A model generated the notes under the pieces. That model saw only the letters and a program-made list of their open reading frames with translations. It was not told the origin of the DNA and searched no databases. The position numbers and the translations under genes were made by a program. Shown one piece after another: positions 42,004 to 50,722 of a stretch of DNA of 64,000 bases. Source of the stretch: Pseudomonas simiae. GTDB lineage: Bacteria > Pseudomonadota > Gammaproteobacteria > Pseudomonadales > Pseudomonadaceae. Within the stretch, counting starts at the first letter, position 1; each line of letters opens with the position of its first letter. The stretch lies in NCBI RefSeq assembly GCF_900111895.1, contig NZ_FOKB01000001.1, positions 124,001 to 188,000 of the forward strand, written 5' to 3'.

Positions 42004-43230
42004 TCAGCGCAAGGCTTGGCGGTGGGTGGTATCGGCCAGGGCGTGCAGGCGGAAGCTGCGGGCATAGCCGGCGGGGTCGGAGCCGTCCCAGACTTTGCCG
42101 TCGATCAATTGGCTGCTGCGCATGTCCGGGTGTTTTGTGGCGATACCCAGCGCAGCGGCGGCCTGGCGATACAGCGGCAGTTGCTGCACCTGGCGCGCAA
42201 CGCCGAGGTAGTCGGGGTCTTCGCGCAACAGACCCCACCGCCGGAACTGGGTCATGAACCACATGCCATCAGAGAGGTAGGGCAGGTTCACTTCACCGTC
42301 GGCAAAAAATCGCAGCGCGTGGGGATCCTGCCAGTGATTGCCCAGGCCGTCGTCATAGGTCCCCAGCAGGCGCGGCTCGATGCAGTCAAGCGGGGCGTCG
42401 AGGTATTCGCGGCCACTGAGCAATTGCGCGGTGGAGCGGCGGTTTTCGCTGCTTTCTTCGATAAAGCGGCTGGCCTCCAGGATCGCCATCACCAGCACGC
42501 GTGCAGTGTTGGGATACTGGTCCACGAAAGCCTGAGTGCAGCCGAGCACCTTTTCCGGATGATCCGGCCAGATCGCCTGGGTCGTCGCCAGGGTAAACCC
42601 TTGGTTCTGCTTTACCGCGCTGGCGCACCAGGGCTCGCCGACACAAAAACCATCGATGCGTCCGGCTTGCAGGTGCGCAACCATTTGCGGCGGCGGGACC
42701 ACCACGCTGTCCACGTCCTGCAACGGGTGAATGCCCTGGCTCGCCAGCCAGTAATACAACCACATGGCGTGGGTGCCTGTGGGAAACGTCTGGGCGAAGG
42801 TCAGTTTTGTTCGGCTTTGGTGCACGTGGCGATCCAGTGCCTCAGGAGTGATCACCCCTTGTTGCTGCAAGCCGCGGGACAGGTTGATGCTCTGGCCGTT
42901 CTGGTTGAGCCCCATCAGCACGGCCATGTCGGTGGGGGCGACACCGCCGATGCCCAAGTGCACGGCGTAGATCAGCCCGTACAGGCTGTGGGCGGCGTCC
43001 AGCTCGCCGCTGACCAGTTTGTCGCGCAGGTTGGCCCAGGACGTTTGGCGCTTGAGGTTCAAGGTCAGGCCGTAGGGTTGAGCGAAGCCCTGGGTGGCTG
43101 CCACCACCATTGAGGCGCAGTCGCTCAAGGCCATGAAGCCCAGGTCGAGACTGCTTTTTTCCGGTGCATCACTGCCGTTGACCCAGGCCAGCGGGTCATT
43201 CATCGGGCTGTTGCCATCCGAATCGTTCAT
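42004..43230 (-). CDS. nasS: NasS, cytoplasmic nitrate sensor (NrtA/CmpA-like)
   Basis: This 408-residue protein resembles the nitrate-binding ABC component NrtA but has no signal peptide, as expected for NasS, which holds NasT inactive in the absence of nitrate. Family stretches include WANLRDKLVSGELDAAHSLYGL, THAMWLYYWLASQGIHP and GRIDGFCVGEPW. The ATG at 43230 follows GGTAGGTG. nasS and nasT are co-transcribed. Their own leader at 43251-43305 contains a terminator-like hairpin, which suggests autoregulation. Confidence 0.93.
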   Translation of the reverse strand: MNDSDGNSPMNDPLAWVNGSDAPEKSSLDLGFMALSDCASMVVAATQGFAQPYGLTLNLKRQTSWANLRDKLVSGELDAAHSLYGLIYAVHLGIGGVAPTDMAVLMGLNQNGQSINLSRGLQQQGVITPEALDRHVHQSRTKLTFAQTFPTGTHAMWLYYWLASQGIHPLQDVDSVVVPPPQMVAHLQAGRIDGFCVGEPWCASAVKQNQGFTLATTQAIWPDHPEKVLGCTQAFVDQYPNTARVLVMAILEASRFIEESSENRRSTAQLLSGREYLDAPLDCIEPRLLGTYDDGLGNHWQDPHALRFFADGEVNLPYLSDGMWFMTQFRRWGLLREDPDYLGVARQVQQLPLYRQAAAALGIATKHPDMRSSQLIDGKVWDGSDPAGYARSFRLHALADTTHRQALR

Positions 43231-43250
43231 CAACACCTACCTTTTCTTTC

Positions 43251-43305
43251 AAAAAAAAGCGTCGTTCCCTCAGATGGCGGTGTAAGCCAATGCGGGTAAC
43301 GACGC
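43251..43305 (-). promoter_or_regulatory. Leader terminator upstream of nasS
   Basis: On the minus strand GCGTCGTTACCC and GGGAACGACGC form a stem around 24 bases, directly followed by eight T (43258-43251) twenty bases before the nasS start. It is a well-formed intrinsic terminator inside a leader, with upstream sequence (CGCCAATGGCG) that can also fold. This is the expected form of a NasT-controlled attenuator. Confidence 0.7.
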
Positions 43306-43481
43306 CTTTGTCCGTAAGCTCGCTCCGCCATTGGCGCGTGCTCTGATACAGAGTTCATAGCAAGGCACATGCCACGGGTGAGTGGGCCTGGAAAGTCATC
43401 AACTTTTCATCAAGATTGAAAGCGGGCGGGCTCTCAGTATGGCCACACCTTCAATGCCCGATCACCCAGGAACTCCCCACG

Positions 43482-44933
43482 GTGCACGCCGACTTTCTCG
43501 CGACGATTTCCTTCCGCCGGTACTGCCGTTGGATGCTGTTTTCTGCGCTGTTGCTGGGAAGTGCGCTGGCCTGGGGCACGCTTTACCAGGCTCAGGACGA
43601 AAGTCTGTACACGGTGCTCACCGCACTCTCGGAGCCACTGGGGTTACCCATCGTCGTCAGTCGCGAAGTCGCACGCAAACGTCTCAGCGCCGCCCTGGAT
43701 TTCAATGCGCCACAACAGACCCTGGAGGCGCTTGCACTTCAACAAGGGTTGATCTGGTACAGCGACGGGCAGGCGCTGTACGTCTATGACGCGGGCGAAG
43801 CCAAAAACTCTGCGGTCACCTTGCGACACATTTCCGTCGACAGGCTGCGTAGCCTCATGCGCCGCTCGGGCCTCGATGAGTCACGCTATCCCTTGCGGGA
43901 AAGCGGAGCGCGCACGTTCTATGTGTCCGGTCCACCGAATTACATCGATCAGGTGCTGCGTCTGGCCCAGTTGATGGACCGGCAAAGAGCGGAGTTGCGG
44001 GTAGGCGCTCAGTCCTTTGCCGTCGTCCAGGTGCTCAATACCGATGTGGCAGACCGGCAGTACGGTACGCGCGCTAACCCGGTCACCGTGCCGGGGATGG
44101 CGTCGATGATCGAAACCTTCCTGGCCGGCGAACACAAGGGGTTGCTCTCGGACAAGAGCCTCGGCGTGATCGCTTACCCGGATAGCAACAGCTTGTTGAT
44201 CAAGGGCAAGCCGGCCCAGGTGAGCTTCATCCAGAAACTGGTGGCGGAACTCGACATCCCCAAGCGAGCGATCGAGGTCTCGCTGTGGCTGGTGGATGTT
44301 GAGCGCGAAGAATTGAAGAAGCTGGGCCTGGCCTGGGACGAAGAAACGAAGGCGTCGACCACGCGAGTCCTGGCTCCTTTGGACGATAGCCACCTTATGG
44401 CAAAGGTCGGTGCATTGGAGCGCCGTCGACGAGCGAAGGTAACGACATTGCCGGTGATCCTCACTCAGGAGAATGTGCCGGCGGTGTTCCAGGACAACCA
44501 TACGTTTTACCTGCCACCCCGCGGAGATGATCGCGCTGACTGGAAACCGCTGCGTTATGGCACCCAGGTCAGCGTACTGCCGCGTTTTGTCGAGGCTAAC
44601 CAGATCGAGATGCGTCTTGAGGTGGAAGAAGGGCGCCTGATGAGTGAGGCGAGCCAGCGTGAGAAAAACGCGGCGGTGAGGCAAGTCGGCATCAACAGCG
44701 TGGTCCGAGTGCCTCAGGCCAGGCGCCTGTGGCTGGGGGCGTTTCAACGGGAATCAGAAGGGCGGGGGGCTGGTCGTCCGGCCCAGGCGCGCCTGTTTGT
44801 GATCCAGGCCACGGCGGTGGGTAGTGAGTCGAAGGGGCTGGAAGAGGCGGGAGGACCACCGCCCATGACTGCGGCGCAATATGAGCGTGTCCAGCGTGCG
44901 TTTGTAAGGCCGCAGCGCGATGTCTCACCGTAA
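43482..44933 (+). CDS. sctC: Type III secretion outer-membrane secretin (SctC/InvG family)
   Basis: The 483-residue protein resembles InvG/EscC secretins. After a signal-like stretch (RRYCRWMLFSALLLGSALAWG) come N0 and N1 domains (about residues 45-150) and a secretin core with the clear signature LTQENVPAVFQDNHTFYL and YGTQVSVLPRF. The stretch before that signature, where InvG has a longer loop, is short. The start is uncertain: GTG at 43482 follows AGGAA; ATG at 43533 would begin within the signal helix, and a TTG at 43416 gives a longer frame. It heads a four-gene group with SPI-1-type genes, but no inner-membrane export genes are present. Confidence 0.85.
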   Translation: MHADFLATISFRRYCRWMLFSALLLGSALAWGTLYQAQDESLYTVLTALSEPLGLPIVVSREVARKRLSAALDFNAPQQTLEALALQQGLIWYSDGQALYVYDAGEAKNSAVTLRHISVDRLRSLMRRSGLDESRYPLRESGARTFYVSGPPNYIDQVLRLAQLMDRQRAELRVGAQSFAVVQVLNTDVADRQYGTRANPVTVPGMASMIETFLAGEHKGLLSDKSLGVIAYPDSNSLLIKGKPAQVSFIQKLVAELDIPKRAIEVSLWLVDVEREELKKLGLAWDEETKASTTRVLAPLDDSHLMAKVGALERRRRAKVTTLPVILTQENVPAVFQDNHTFYLPPRGDDRADWKPLRYGTQVSVLPRFVEANQIEMRLEVEEGRLMSEASQREKNAAVRQVGINSVVRVPQARRLWLGAFQRESEGRGAGRPAQARLFVIQATAVGSESKGLEEAGGPPPMTAAQYERVQRAFVRPQRDVSP

Positions 44934-44948
44934 ACAAGGTGTTAACCC

Positions 44949-45173
44949 ATGCATCTGGAAATTCTTCTACAGGAACAACTGATCAGCCGCAGGCGCCTGG
45001 CAGCCTTTGCGCCCGGAAAGGTGTTGCCGTTGATGCCAGAGATCATCCACTGCGTGGAGGTTCGGGTGAATGGGCAATTGCTGGCGTTGGGCGAGTTGGT
45101 GCAGTTAGAGGACCGGCTAGGGGTTGAACTGCATGAGGTGTATCAGACGTGGCTGCCTGGAGGAGCAGGGTAG
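44949..45173 (+). CDS. Short SpoA-domain protein (SctQ/SpaO C-terminal-like)
   Basis: The 74-residue protein ends in a single SpoA/FliN-like domain (VLPLMPEIIHCVEVRVNG and LLALGELVQLEDRLGVEL). It resembles the C-terminal product of SctQ (SpaO), a cytosolic sorting-platform component of type III secretion. Full SctQ is about 300 residues, and the short SpaO-C form about 100; so this is either a fragment or a very compact free-standing version. AAGGTG precedes the ATG, 15 bases after the secretin stop, so the frame looks translated and in an operon. Confidence 0.7.
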   Translation: MHLEILLQEQLISRRRLAAFAPGKVLPLMPEIIHCVEVRVNGQLLALGELVQLEDRLGVELHEVYQTWLPGGAG

Positions 45174-45328
45174 CGAAACCTCCTACAGTGCTTTTTCAAA
45201 CGCCGCCTGATGTATGGGTTTTTTCCTAGGGCGAGCCATGAGGCAGGTTTTTACAGTGGTGACATGGGCACATGGGCCAGTGATTGGAATGAGGACGTCA
45301 ATGTCATTAGTCGGAAGTCGGGGTAGCA

Positions 45329-45724
45329 ATGGCTGTCAAGGATGATGGAGGGACGACGACTACCCTGGTTTTTGCGCGTTGGAAGCTGCATGACCACGGT
45401 CGCCTGACGGGCGAGGGGTCGGATGTGCAGTTACCCCCTAAGGAATGGCAGGTGTTGCGGCTATTGTTGGTGTCTGGTGGTGCCTTGATGACCAAGGATC
45501 GCTTGCTGGAACTGGGCTGGCCGCAGGGGGAGGTTGCCGAGGAATCGTTGACGCGCTGCATTTATTCGCTGCGCAAGTACCTCGGTGCCGACAAGGGGTT
45601 TATCAAGACGATCTACGGCCGGGGGTATCGCTTTATCTGTCCGGTGAGCACAGTGTCGGGTTGTGCGGAACAAGTGTGTTCGGCCTGCGGCCACGTCAGC
45701 CAGGGTGTGTTGAAACGTGGCTAG
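45329..45724 (+). CDS. OmpR-type winged-helix regulator, HilA-like but truncated
   Basis: The 131-residue protein carries one winged-helix DNA-binding domain of the OmpR/ToxR type (about residues 12-105; LPPKEWQVLRLLLVSGGALMTKDRLLELGW and IYSLRKYLG...IYGRGYRF). HilA of Salmonella SPI-1 has the same kind of N-terminal domain but continues for over 400 residues; here only a tail with four Cys/His (CAEQVC, SACGH) follows, which could bind metal. No receiver domain or membrane helix is present. Its stop overlaps the start of the IagB-like gene by eight bases, the same hilA-iagB order as in SPI-1. Confidence 0.8.
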   Translation: MAVKDDGGTTTTLVFARWKLHDHGRLTGEGSDVQLPPKEWQVLRLLLVSGGALMTKDRLLELGWPQGEVAEESLTRCIYSLRKYLGADKGFIKTIYGRGYRFICPVSTVSGCAEQVCSACGHVSQGVLKRG

Positions 45725-46178
45725 GTTCTGGAGGAAGGGCTTGTTGCTGGGCGCTGTGATAGTCAGTAATCAGGCGTTGGCCTACTGCTGGGAGGAGGCC
45801 GCCAGCCACTACCAAATCGAGCCGGAGTTGCTGCAAGCAATCGCCGTCGTGGAGTCGGGTAATCGTGCGCAAGCGATGAATCATGCCAACCGTAATGGCA
45901 CCCGGGACATCGGGCTGATGCAGATCAACAGCATTCATCTGCCACGTCTGCTCAAGCAAGGTATTACCGAGGACCGCTTGATCAATGAGCCATGCTTGTC
46001 GGTTGAGGTGGGGGCTTCGATCCTGGCCGAGTTCATTCAGCGTTTTGGTTACAACTGGACAGCTGTGGGTTCCTATAACGTGGGAACAGGCGCCGGGCCC
46101 GAGCGTGAGGCGCTGCGCCTGCAATATGCACAGAAAATCTGGGCGTATTACGAGCAGTTGGTCGCGCACCGTTACTGA
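45717..46178 (+). CDS. IagB-like lytic transglycosylase
   Basis: The 153-residue protein has a signal peptide (to about residue 22, ending ALA-Y) and a single lytic-transglycosylase domain: catalytic Glu46 in VVESGN, GLMQIN near residue 70 and GSYNVG near 115. It matches IagB and similar type III secretion-associated transglycosylases, which open peptidoglycan for the needle complex. The start overlaps the end of the HilA-like gene. The nearest complete function match is IagB of SPI-1; a general VirB1-like enzyme is less likely given the neighbours. Confidence 0.85.
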   Translation: MARFWRKGLLLGAVIVSNQALAYCWEEAASHYQIEPELLQAIAVVESGNRAQAMNHANRNGTRDIGLMQINSIHLPRLLKQGITEDRLINEPCLSVEVGASILAEFIQRFGYNWTAVGSYNVGTGAGPEREALRLQYAQKIWAYYEQLVAHRY

Positions 46179-46262
46179 CATTGAGGTTCACGCCTCGCGC
46201 GTGCCCTGTCACCCCGGCTATAATCGCCGCCACCTTTCGCCGCCTTCGAGTCTAGCCCACCC

Positions 46263-47282
46263 ATGTATACCCTGGCCCGCCAGCTGTTGTTCAAACTCTC
46301 CCCGGAAACTTCCCACGATCTGTCCCTGGACCTGATCGGTGCCGGTGGACGCCTGGGGCTCAATGGCCTGGTATGCAAGGCACCGGCGAAAATGCCGGTC
46401 TCGGTGATGGGGCTCGATTTCCCCAACCCGGTCGGGTTGGCGGCTGGCCTGGATAAAAACGGCGCGGCCATCGATGGCTTTGCACAGCTGGGTTTCGGTT
46501 TCGTCGAAATCGGCACCGTGACCCCGCGACCGCAGCCGGGCAACCCCAAGCCGCGCATTTTCCGCCTGCCGGAAGCCGAGGCGATCATCAACCGCATGGG
46601 CTTCAACAACCTGGGCGTTGATCATCTGCTGTCGCGGGTTCAGGCGGCGAAGTACAAGGGCATCCTCGGTATCAATATCGGCAAGAACTTCGATACGCCG
46701 GTCGAGCGTGCCGTCGACGATTACCTGATCTGCCTGGACAAAGTCTACGCCCACGCCAGCTACGTCACGGTCAACGTCAGCTCGCCCAACACCCCGGGCC
46801 TGCGCAGCCTGCAGTTCGGGGACTCGCTCAAGCAACTGCTCGAAGCCCTGCGTCAGCGCCAGGAAGACCTGGCCGTGCGCCATGGCAAGCGCGTGCCGCT
46901 GGCCATCAAGATTGCCCCGGACATGAGCGACGAAGAAACCGTATTGGTCGCCCAGGCCCTGGTGGATTCGGGCATGGACGCGGTGATTGCGACCAACACC
47001 ACCCTCAGCCGCGTAGGTGTCGAAGGCCTGGCCCATGGTGACGAGGCGGGCGGTCTGTCGGGTGCTCCGGTGCGCGAGCAAAGCACTCATATCGTCAAGG
47101 TGCTCGCCGCCGAACTGGCTGGACGCTTGCCTATCATCGCCGCCGGTGGCATCACCGAAGGTAGGCACGCGGCCGAGAAGATCGCCGCGGGTGCCAGCCT
47201 GGTGCAGTTGTACTCCGGTTTCATTTACAAAGGGCCGGCCCTGATCCGCCAGTCGGTGGATGCGATTGCCGCCCTGCGCTGA
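46263..47282 (+). CDS. pyrD: Dihydroorotate dehydrogenase (quinone), class 2
   Basis: The 339-residue enzyme oxidises dihydroorotate to orotate in pyrimidine synthesis and passes electrons to ubiquinone. The N-terminal membrane-associating helix [22 protein letters not shown] is typical of class 2. [38 protein letters not shown] (catalytic Ser) and the C-terminal [12 protein letters not shown] are present. It stands alone on the plus strand after the T3SS-like genes and is followed by a REP pair and the convergent rmf. Confidence 0.96.
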   Translation: MYTLARQLLFKLSPETSHDLSLDLIGAGGRLGLNGLVCKAPAKMPVSVMGLDFPNPVGLAAGLDKNGAAIDGFAQLGFGFVEIGTVTPRPQPGNPKPRIFRLPEAEAIINRMGFNNLGVDHLLSRVQAAKYKGILGINIGKNFDTPVERAVDDYLICLDKVYAHASYVTVNVSSPNTPGLRSLQFGDSLKQLLEALRQRQEDLAVRHGKRVPLAIKIAPDMSDEETVLVAQALVDSGMDAVIATNTTLSRVGVEGLAHGDEAGGLSGAPVREQSTHIVKVLAAELAGRLPIIAAGGITEGRHAAEKIAAGASLVQLYSGFIYKGPALIRQSVDAIAALR

Positions 47283-47291
47283 TGCTTCTCA

Positions 47292-47379
47292 TGTCGGAGT
47301 GGTCGTGTTCGCGAAAGCGGTGATTCAGTAACAGATAGGCTGGCTGACCCACCGCTTTCGTGAGCCCGCTCCCACACAG
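47292..47379. repeat. Degenerate REP pair
   Basis: A decayed left copy (GTCGGAGTGGTCGTGTTCGCGAAAGCGG) and a right copy with one deletion (CCGCTTTCGTGAGCCCGCTCCCACA) face each other. It lies between the convergent pyrD and rmf genes. Confidence 0.7.
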
Positions 47380-47395
47380 ATTATTCTCCAGCCAA

Positions 47396-47422
47396 TAAAA
47401 AGGGCTCCATTAAGGAGCCCCC
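47396..47422 (-). terminator. Intrinsic terminator of rmf
   Basis: On the minus strand GGGCTCC, a five-base loop and GGAGCCC form a stem followed by TTTTTATT. It is oriented for the rmf transcript, about 90 bases past the rmf stop. Confidence 0.85.
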
Positions 47423-47509
47423 TGGGCCGAAGCCCGCCGCCCGGATGGGGCGTGCATGGTAAGTCGTTACATATTCAGAAATGGTGATGTCGGAATTAAT
47501 TGCCCTTGA

Positions 47510-47725
47510 TTAGCCGACGGCGTGAAGTTCGTTGAGTCTGTGGATGCCCGCAGTGCCAGTCATACCGTCCCAGTTGTCGCCGCGTCCTTCTCGCCAGCCG
47601 TTGATCCAGGCTTGGCGTACCGACGGTAGAGTAAATGGGCAAAGCTCACGGGATTTGCCATGAACGCCATATTGATATCCGCGTAAAAATGCTCTTTCCA
47701 ACGGATCACGCTTAAGTCTTCTCAT
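47510..47725 (-). CDS. rmf: Ribosome modulation factor
   Basis: The 71-residue basic protein matches Rmf, which joins 70S ribosomes into inactive 100S dimers in stationary phase. Family features are the start MRRLKRDPLERAFLRGYQYGV and the central RQAWINGWREGRGDNWDG. AGGGAAA precedes the ATG. The short length is normal. The unusually long, structured leader upstream (to 48258) suggests control at transcription and perhaps at the RNA level. Confidence 0.95.
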   Translation of the reverse strand: MRRLKRDPLERAFLRGYQYGVHGKSRELCPFTLPSVRQAWINGWREGRGDNWDGMTGTAGIHRLNELHAVG

Positions 47726-48258
47726 AGGGTGTTTCCCTCACTTGTTGACTGTCTTGATATCCTTCGGCCTCGTCTGAGGCCGGGCAGAGTTTTTCTGCCG
47801 TTGGTGGGCTCGCTGCCGGCGTGGCGAGCCTGAGTGTCGGCGTCGTTACGGCGCCAACCTGTGTTGAGTTCTAACCAATAGGTCACATGGATTCAATGAT
47901 CGTTTTGTCATAAGCACGTAACGATAACGATGCTATAGCCATAAGCTGGGATGGCTTTTCGCCCCATTTGTTGGGCAAAGCCAGCTATGATGCACCCTGC
48001 ATAGAGGATGGGTTTAATCCTTTAGTGAGAATACCCGCCCGTTGCAGTCGGTTATTATTCGACGAAGGGTCGGAATATTTCTTTTTGTTACGGCTAATTG
48101 TTTATCTGCCCCGTCAATAAAGGCCCAAGCGCCTGTTGGAAAGGGGTGGGACGGCACATTCGTGCCACGCGAGCACTCTTCAAGAAAAGTGCTTGATTGA
48201 AAACCGAGCCGGCGATGCGTCGCCCGTTCATTTATTGCTGAAAAGCCTGGAATGCCCC
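47726..48258. other. Long non-coding region between rmf and rlmKL with several hairpins
   Basis: No convincing gene is seen here. On the rmf side are three hairpins: GGCCTC/GAGGCC at 47766-47781, GGCAGA/TCTGCC at about 47783-47799, and GGCTCGC/GCGAGCC at 47807-47830. These would lie in the rmf leader. The right half is AT-rich and probably holds the rlmKL promoter. The long reading frame that enters rlmKL from 48136 is a non-coding extension. Confidence 0.6.
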
Positions 48259-50523
48259 ATGTCGGACCGTTTTGAACTCTTCCTCACCTGCCCCAAGGGC
48301 CTCGAAGGCCTGCTGATCGAGGAAGCCGTCGGGCTTGGCCTTGAGGAAGCCCGTGAGCACACCTCGGCCGTGCGCGGCATGGCCGACATGGAAACCGCCT
48401 ACCGCCTGTGCCTCTGGTCGCGCCTTGCCAACCGCGTGCTGCTGGTACTCAAGCGCTTCCCGATGAAGGACGCCGAAGACCTCTACCACGGCGTCCTGGA
48501 CATCGAGTGGGCCGACCATATGGTGCCGGACGGTACCCTGGCGGTTGAATTCAGCGGCCACGGCTCGGGCATCGACAACACCCACTTCGGCGCGCTGAAG
48601 GTCAAGGATGCGATCGTCGACAAGCTGCGTACGCCGACCGGCGAACGCCCGTCCATCGACAAGATCAACCCGGACCTGCGCATCCACCTGCGCCTGGACC
48701 GTGGCGAAGCGATCCTGTCCCTCGACCTGTCCGGCCACAGCCTGCACCAGCGTGGTTATCGTTTGCAGCAGGGTGCTGCACCGTTGAAGGAAAACCTGGC
48801 GGCCGCGATCCTGATCCGTGCCGGCTGGCCGCGCATTGCTGCTGAAGGCGGCGCGCTGAGCGACCCGATGTGCGGCGTGGGCACCTTCCTGGTGGAAGGC
48901 GCAATGATCGCCGCCGACATGGCGCCCAACCTGAATCGTGAACTGTGGGGCTTCACCACTTGGCTTGGGCACGTCCCGGCGCTGTGGAAGAAACTGCACG
49001 CGGAGGCGGCTGAACGCGCCGCCGTCGGCATGAACAAGCCGCCGCTGTGGATCCGTGGCTACGAAGCCGACCCACGGCTGATCCAACCTGCGCGCAACAA
49101 CATCGAGCGCGCAGGCTTAAGCCATTGGATCAAGGTGTACCAGGGCGAAGTCGGCACCTTCGAGCCACGCCCGGACCAGAACCAGAAAGGCCTGGTCATC
49201 TGTAACCCGCCTTATGGCGAGCGTCTGGGTGACGAAGCCAGCCTGTTGTACCTCTACCAGAACCTCGGCGAGCGTCTGCGCCAGGCGTGCATGGGCTGGG
49301 AGGCGGCGGTGTTCACTGGCGCGCCGGACCTGGGCAAGCGCATGGGCATCCGCAGCCACAAACAGTATTCGTTCTGGAACGGCGCGTTGCCGTGCAAGCT
49401 GCTGCTGATCAAGGTCAATCCGGACCAATTCGTCACCGGCGAGCGTCGCACCCCGGAGCAGCGCCAGGCTGAGCGTGAGCAAGCCGCTTACGATCAAGCC
49501 CCGGCTGAGCCGCAGGAGCGCCAGTACAACAAGAACGGCAACCCGATCAAACCCGCACCGGCCCCTGTCGTCGAGCAGGCGCGCCTGAGCGAGGGCGGGC
49601 AGATGTTTGCCAACCGCCTGCAAAAAAATCTGAAGCTGCTAGGCAAGTGGGCCAAGCGCGAAGGTGTGGATTGCTACCGTGTGTACGACGCCGACATGCC
49701 GGAATACTCCATGGCGATCGACCTGTATCACGATTGGGTGCACGTGCAGGAATACGCGGCGCCGAAATCCATCGATCCGGAAAAAGCCTCCGCACGCATG
49801 TTCGATGCCTTGGCGGCGATTCCCCAAGCGCTGAACATCGACAAGAGCCGCGTGGTGGTCAAGCGTCGCGAGCGTCAGAGCGGTACCAAGCAGTACGAGC
49901 GTCAGAGTGCGCAGGGCAAGTTCACTGAAGTCAGCGAAGGCGGCGTGAAGTTGCTGGTCAACCTCACCGACTACCTGGACACCGGCCTGTTCCTCGACCA
50001 CCGTCCGATGCGCCTGCGCATCCAGAAAGAAGCGGCCGGCAAGCGTTTCCTCAACCTGTACTGCTACACCGCGACCGCCAGTGTGCACGCGGCCAAGGGC
50101 GGTGCACGCAGCACCACCAGTGTCGACCTGTCCAAGACCTACCTGGACTGGGCGCGTCGCAACTTCTCTCTCAACGGTTTCTCCGACAAGAACCGCCTGG
50201 AGCAGGGTGACGTGATGGCGTGGCTGGAGGCCAGCCGCGATGAGTTCGACCTGATCTTCATCGACCCGCCGACCTTCTCCAACTCCAAGCGCATGGAAGG
50301 CATCTTCGACGTGCAACGAGACCACGTGCAGTTGCTCGACCTGGCCATGGCCCGCCTGGCACCGGGCGGCGTGCTGTATTTCTCGAACAACTTCCGCAAG
50401 TTCGCGCTGGAGGACAACCTCAGCGAACGTTATGCGGTCGAGGAAATCAGCGACAAGACCATCGACCCGGATTTTGCGCGCAATGCGAAGATCCATCGGG
50501 CATGGAAAATCACCGCACGCTGA
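48259..50523 (+). CDS. rlmL: Bifunctional 23S rRNA methyltransferase RlmKL (G2069 m7G / G2445 m2G)
   Basis: The 754-residue fusion has an N-terminal THUMP domain, an RlmL N2-guanine methyltransferase (CNPPYGERLGDE) and a C-terminal RlmK part (IDPPTFSNSKRMEG, the usual DPPxF motif) that methylates N7 of G2069. Both NPPY and DPPxF motifs are intact. The middle segment (about residues 400-475) is rich in Glu, Gln and Pro and forms a linker longer than in E. coli, explaining the extra length over its 702 residues. The start MSDRFELFLTCPKGLE at 48259 is preferred over the upstream frame, which covers the non-coding leader. Confidence 0.94.
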   Translation: MSDRFELFLTCPKGLEGLLIEEAVGLGLEEAREHTSAVRGMADMETAYRLCLWSRLANRVLLVLKRFPMKDAEDLYHGVLDIEWADHMVPDGTLAVEFSGHGSGIDNTHFGALKVKDAIVDKLRTPTGERPSIDKINPDLRIHLRLDRGEAILSLDLSGHSLHQRGYRLQQGAAPLKENLAAAILIRAGWPRIAAEGGALSDPMCGVGTFLVEGAMIAADMAPNLNRELWGFTTWLGHVPALWKKLHAEAAERAAVGMNKPPLWIRGYEADPRLIQPARNNIERAGLSHWIKVYQGEVGTFEPRPDQNQKGLVICNPPYGERLGDEASLLYLYQNLGERLRQACMGWEAAVFTGAPDLGKRMGIRSHKQYSFWNGALPCKLLLIKVNPDQFVTGERRTPEQRQAEREQAAYDQAPAEPQERQYNKNGNPIKPAPAPVVEQARLSEGGQMFANRLQKNLKLLGKWAKREGVDCYRVYDADMPEYSMAIDLYHDWVHVQEYAAPKSIDPEKASARMFDALAAIPQALNIDKSRVVVKRRERQSGTKQYERQSAQGKFTEVSEGGVKLLVNLTDYLDTGLFLDHRPMRLRIQKEAAGKRFLNLYCYTATASVHAAKGGARSTTSVDLSKTYLDWARRNFSLNGFSDKNRLEQGDVMAWLEASRDEFDLIFIDPPTFSNSKRMEGIFDVQRDHVQLLDLAMARLAPGGVLYFSNNFRKFALEDNLSERYAVEEISDKTIDPDFARNAKIHRAWKITAR

Positions 50524-50530
50524 TCGCTCC

Positions 50531-50630
50531 CTGTAGGAGCGAGCTTGCTCGCGAAAAACTCACTGTCGACGCGTTTTCATGAATAAACGCGGCGTCTTCA
50601 AGTTATTCGCGAGCAAGCTCGCTCCTACAG
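50531..50630. repeat. REP pair of the GTAGGAGCGAGCTTGCTCGCGA subfamily
   Basis: Two facing copies, CTGTAGGAGCGAGCTTGCTC and its near complement, enclose about 55 bases. The core has GAGC in place of GGGC, which sets it apart from the other pairs in the window. Confidence 0.9.
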
Positions 50631-50722
50631 TTCTTTTGGCTGGTCAAATACGGGGCTGATGGCTATAACTTAAGGTCCAGCCAAAGTGACACCCCCGCAC
50701 GCTGGCGTTGTGAGTGTTGCCT

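Noticed and set aside
43416..43481. Longer N-terminus of the secretin from a TTG at 43416
   Set aside because: The added residues have no signal-peptide character and the GTG at 43482 has a better ribosome binding site; the true start remains open.
47383..47425. The GGGCTCC/GGAGCCC hairpin as a pyrD terminator
   Set aside because: The T-run lies on the minus-strand side, so it serves rmf; on the plus strand the stem is followed by CCTGGGCC.
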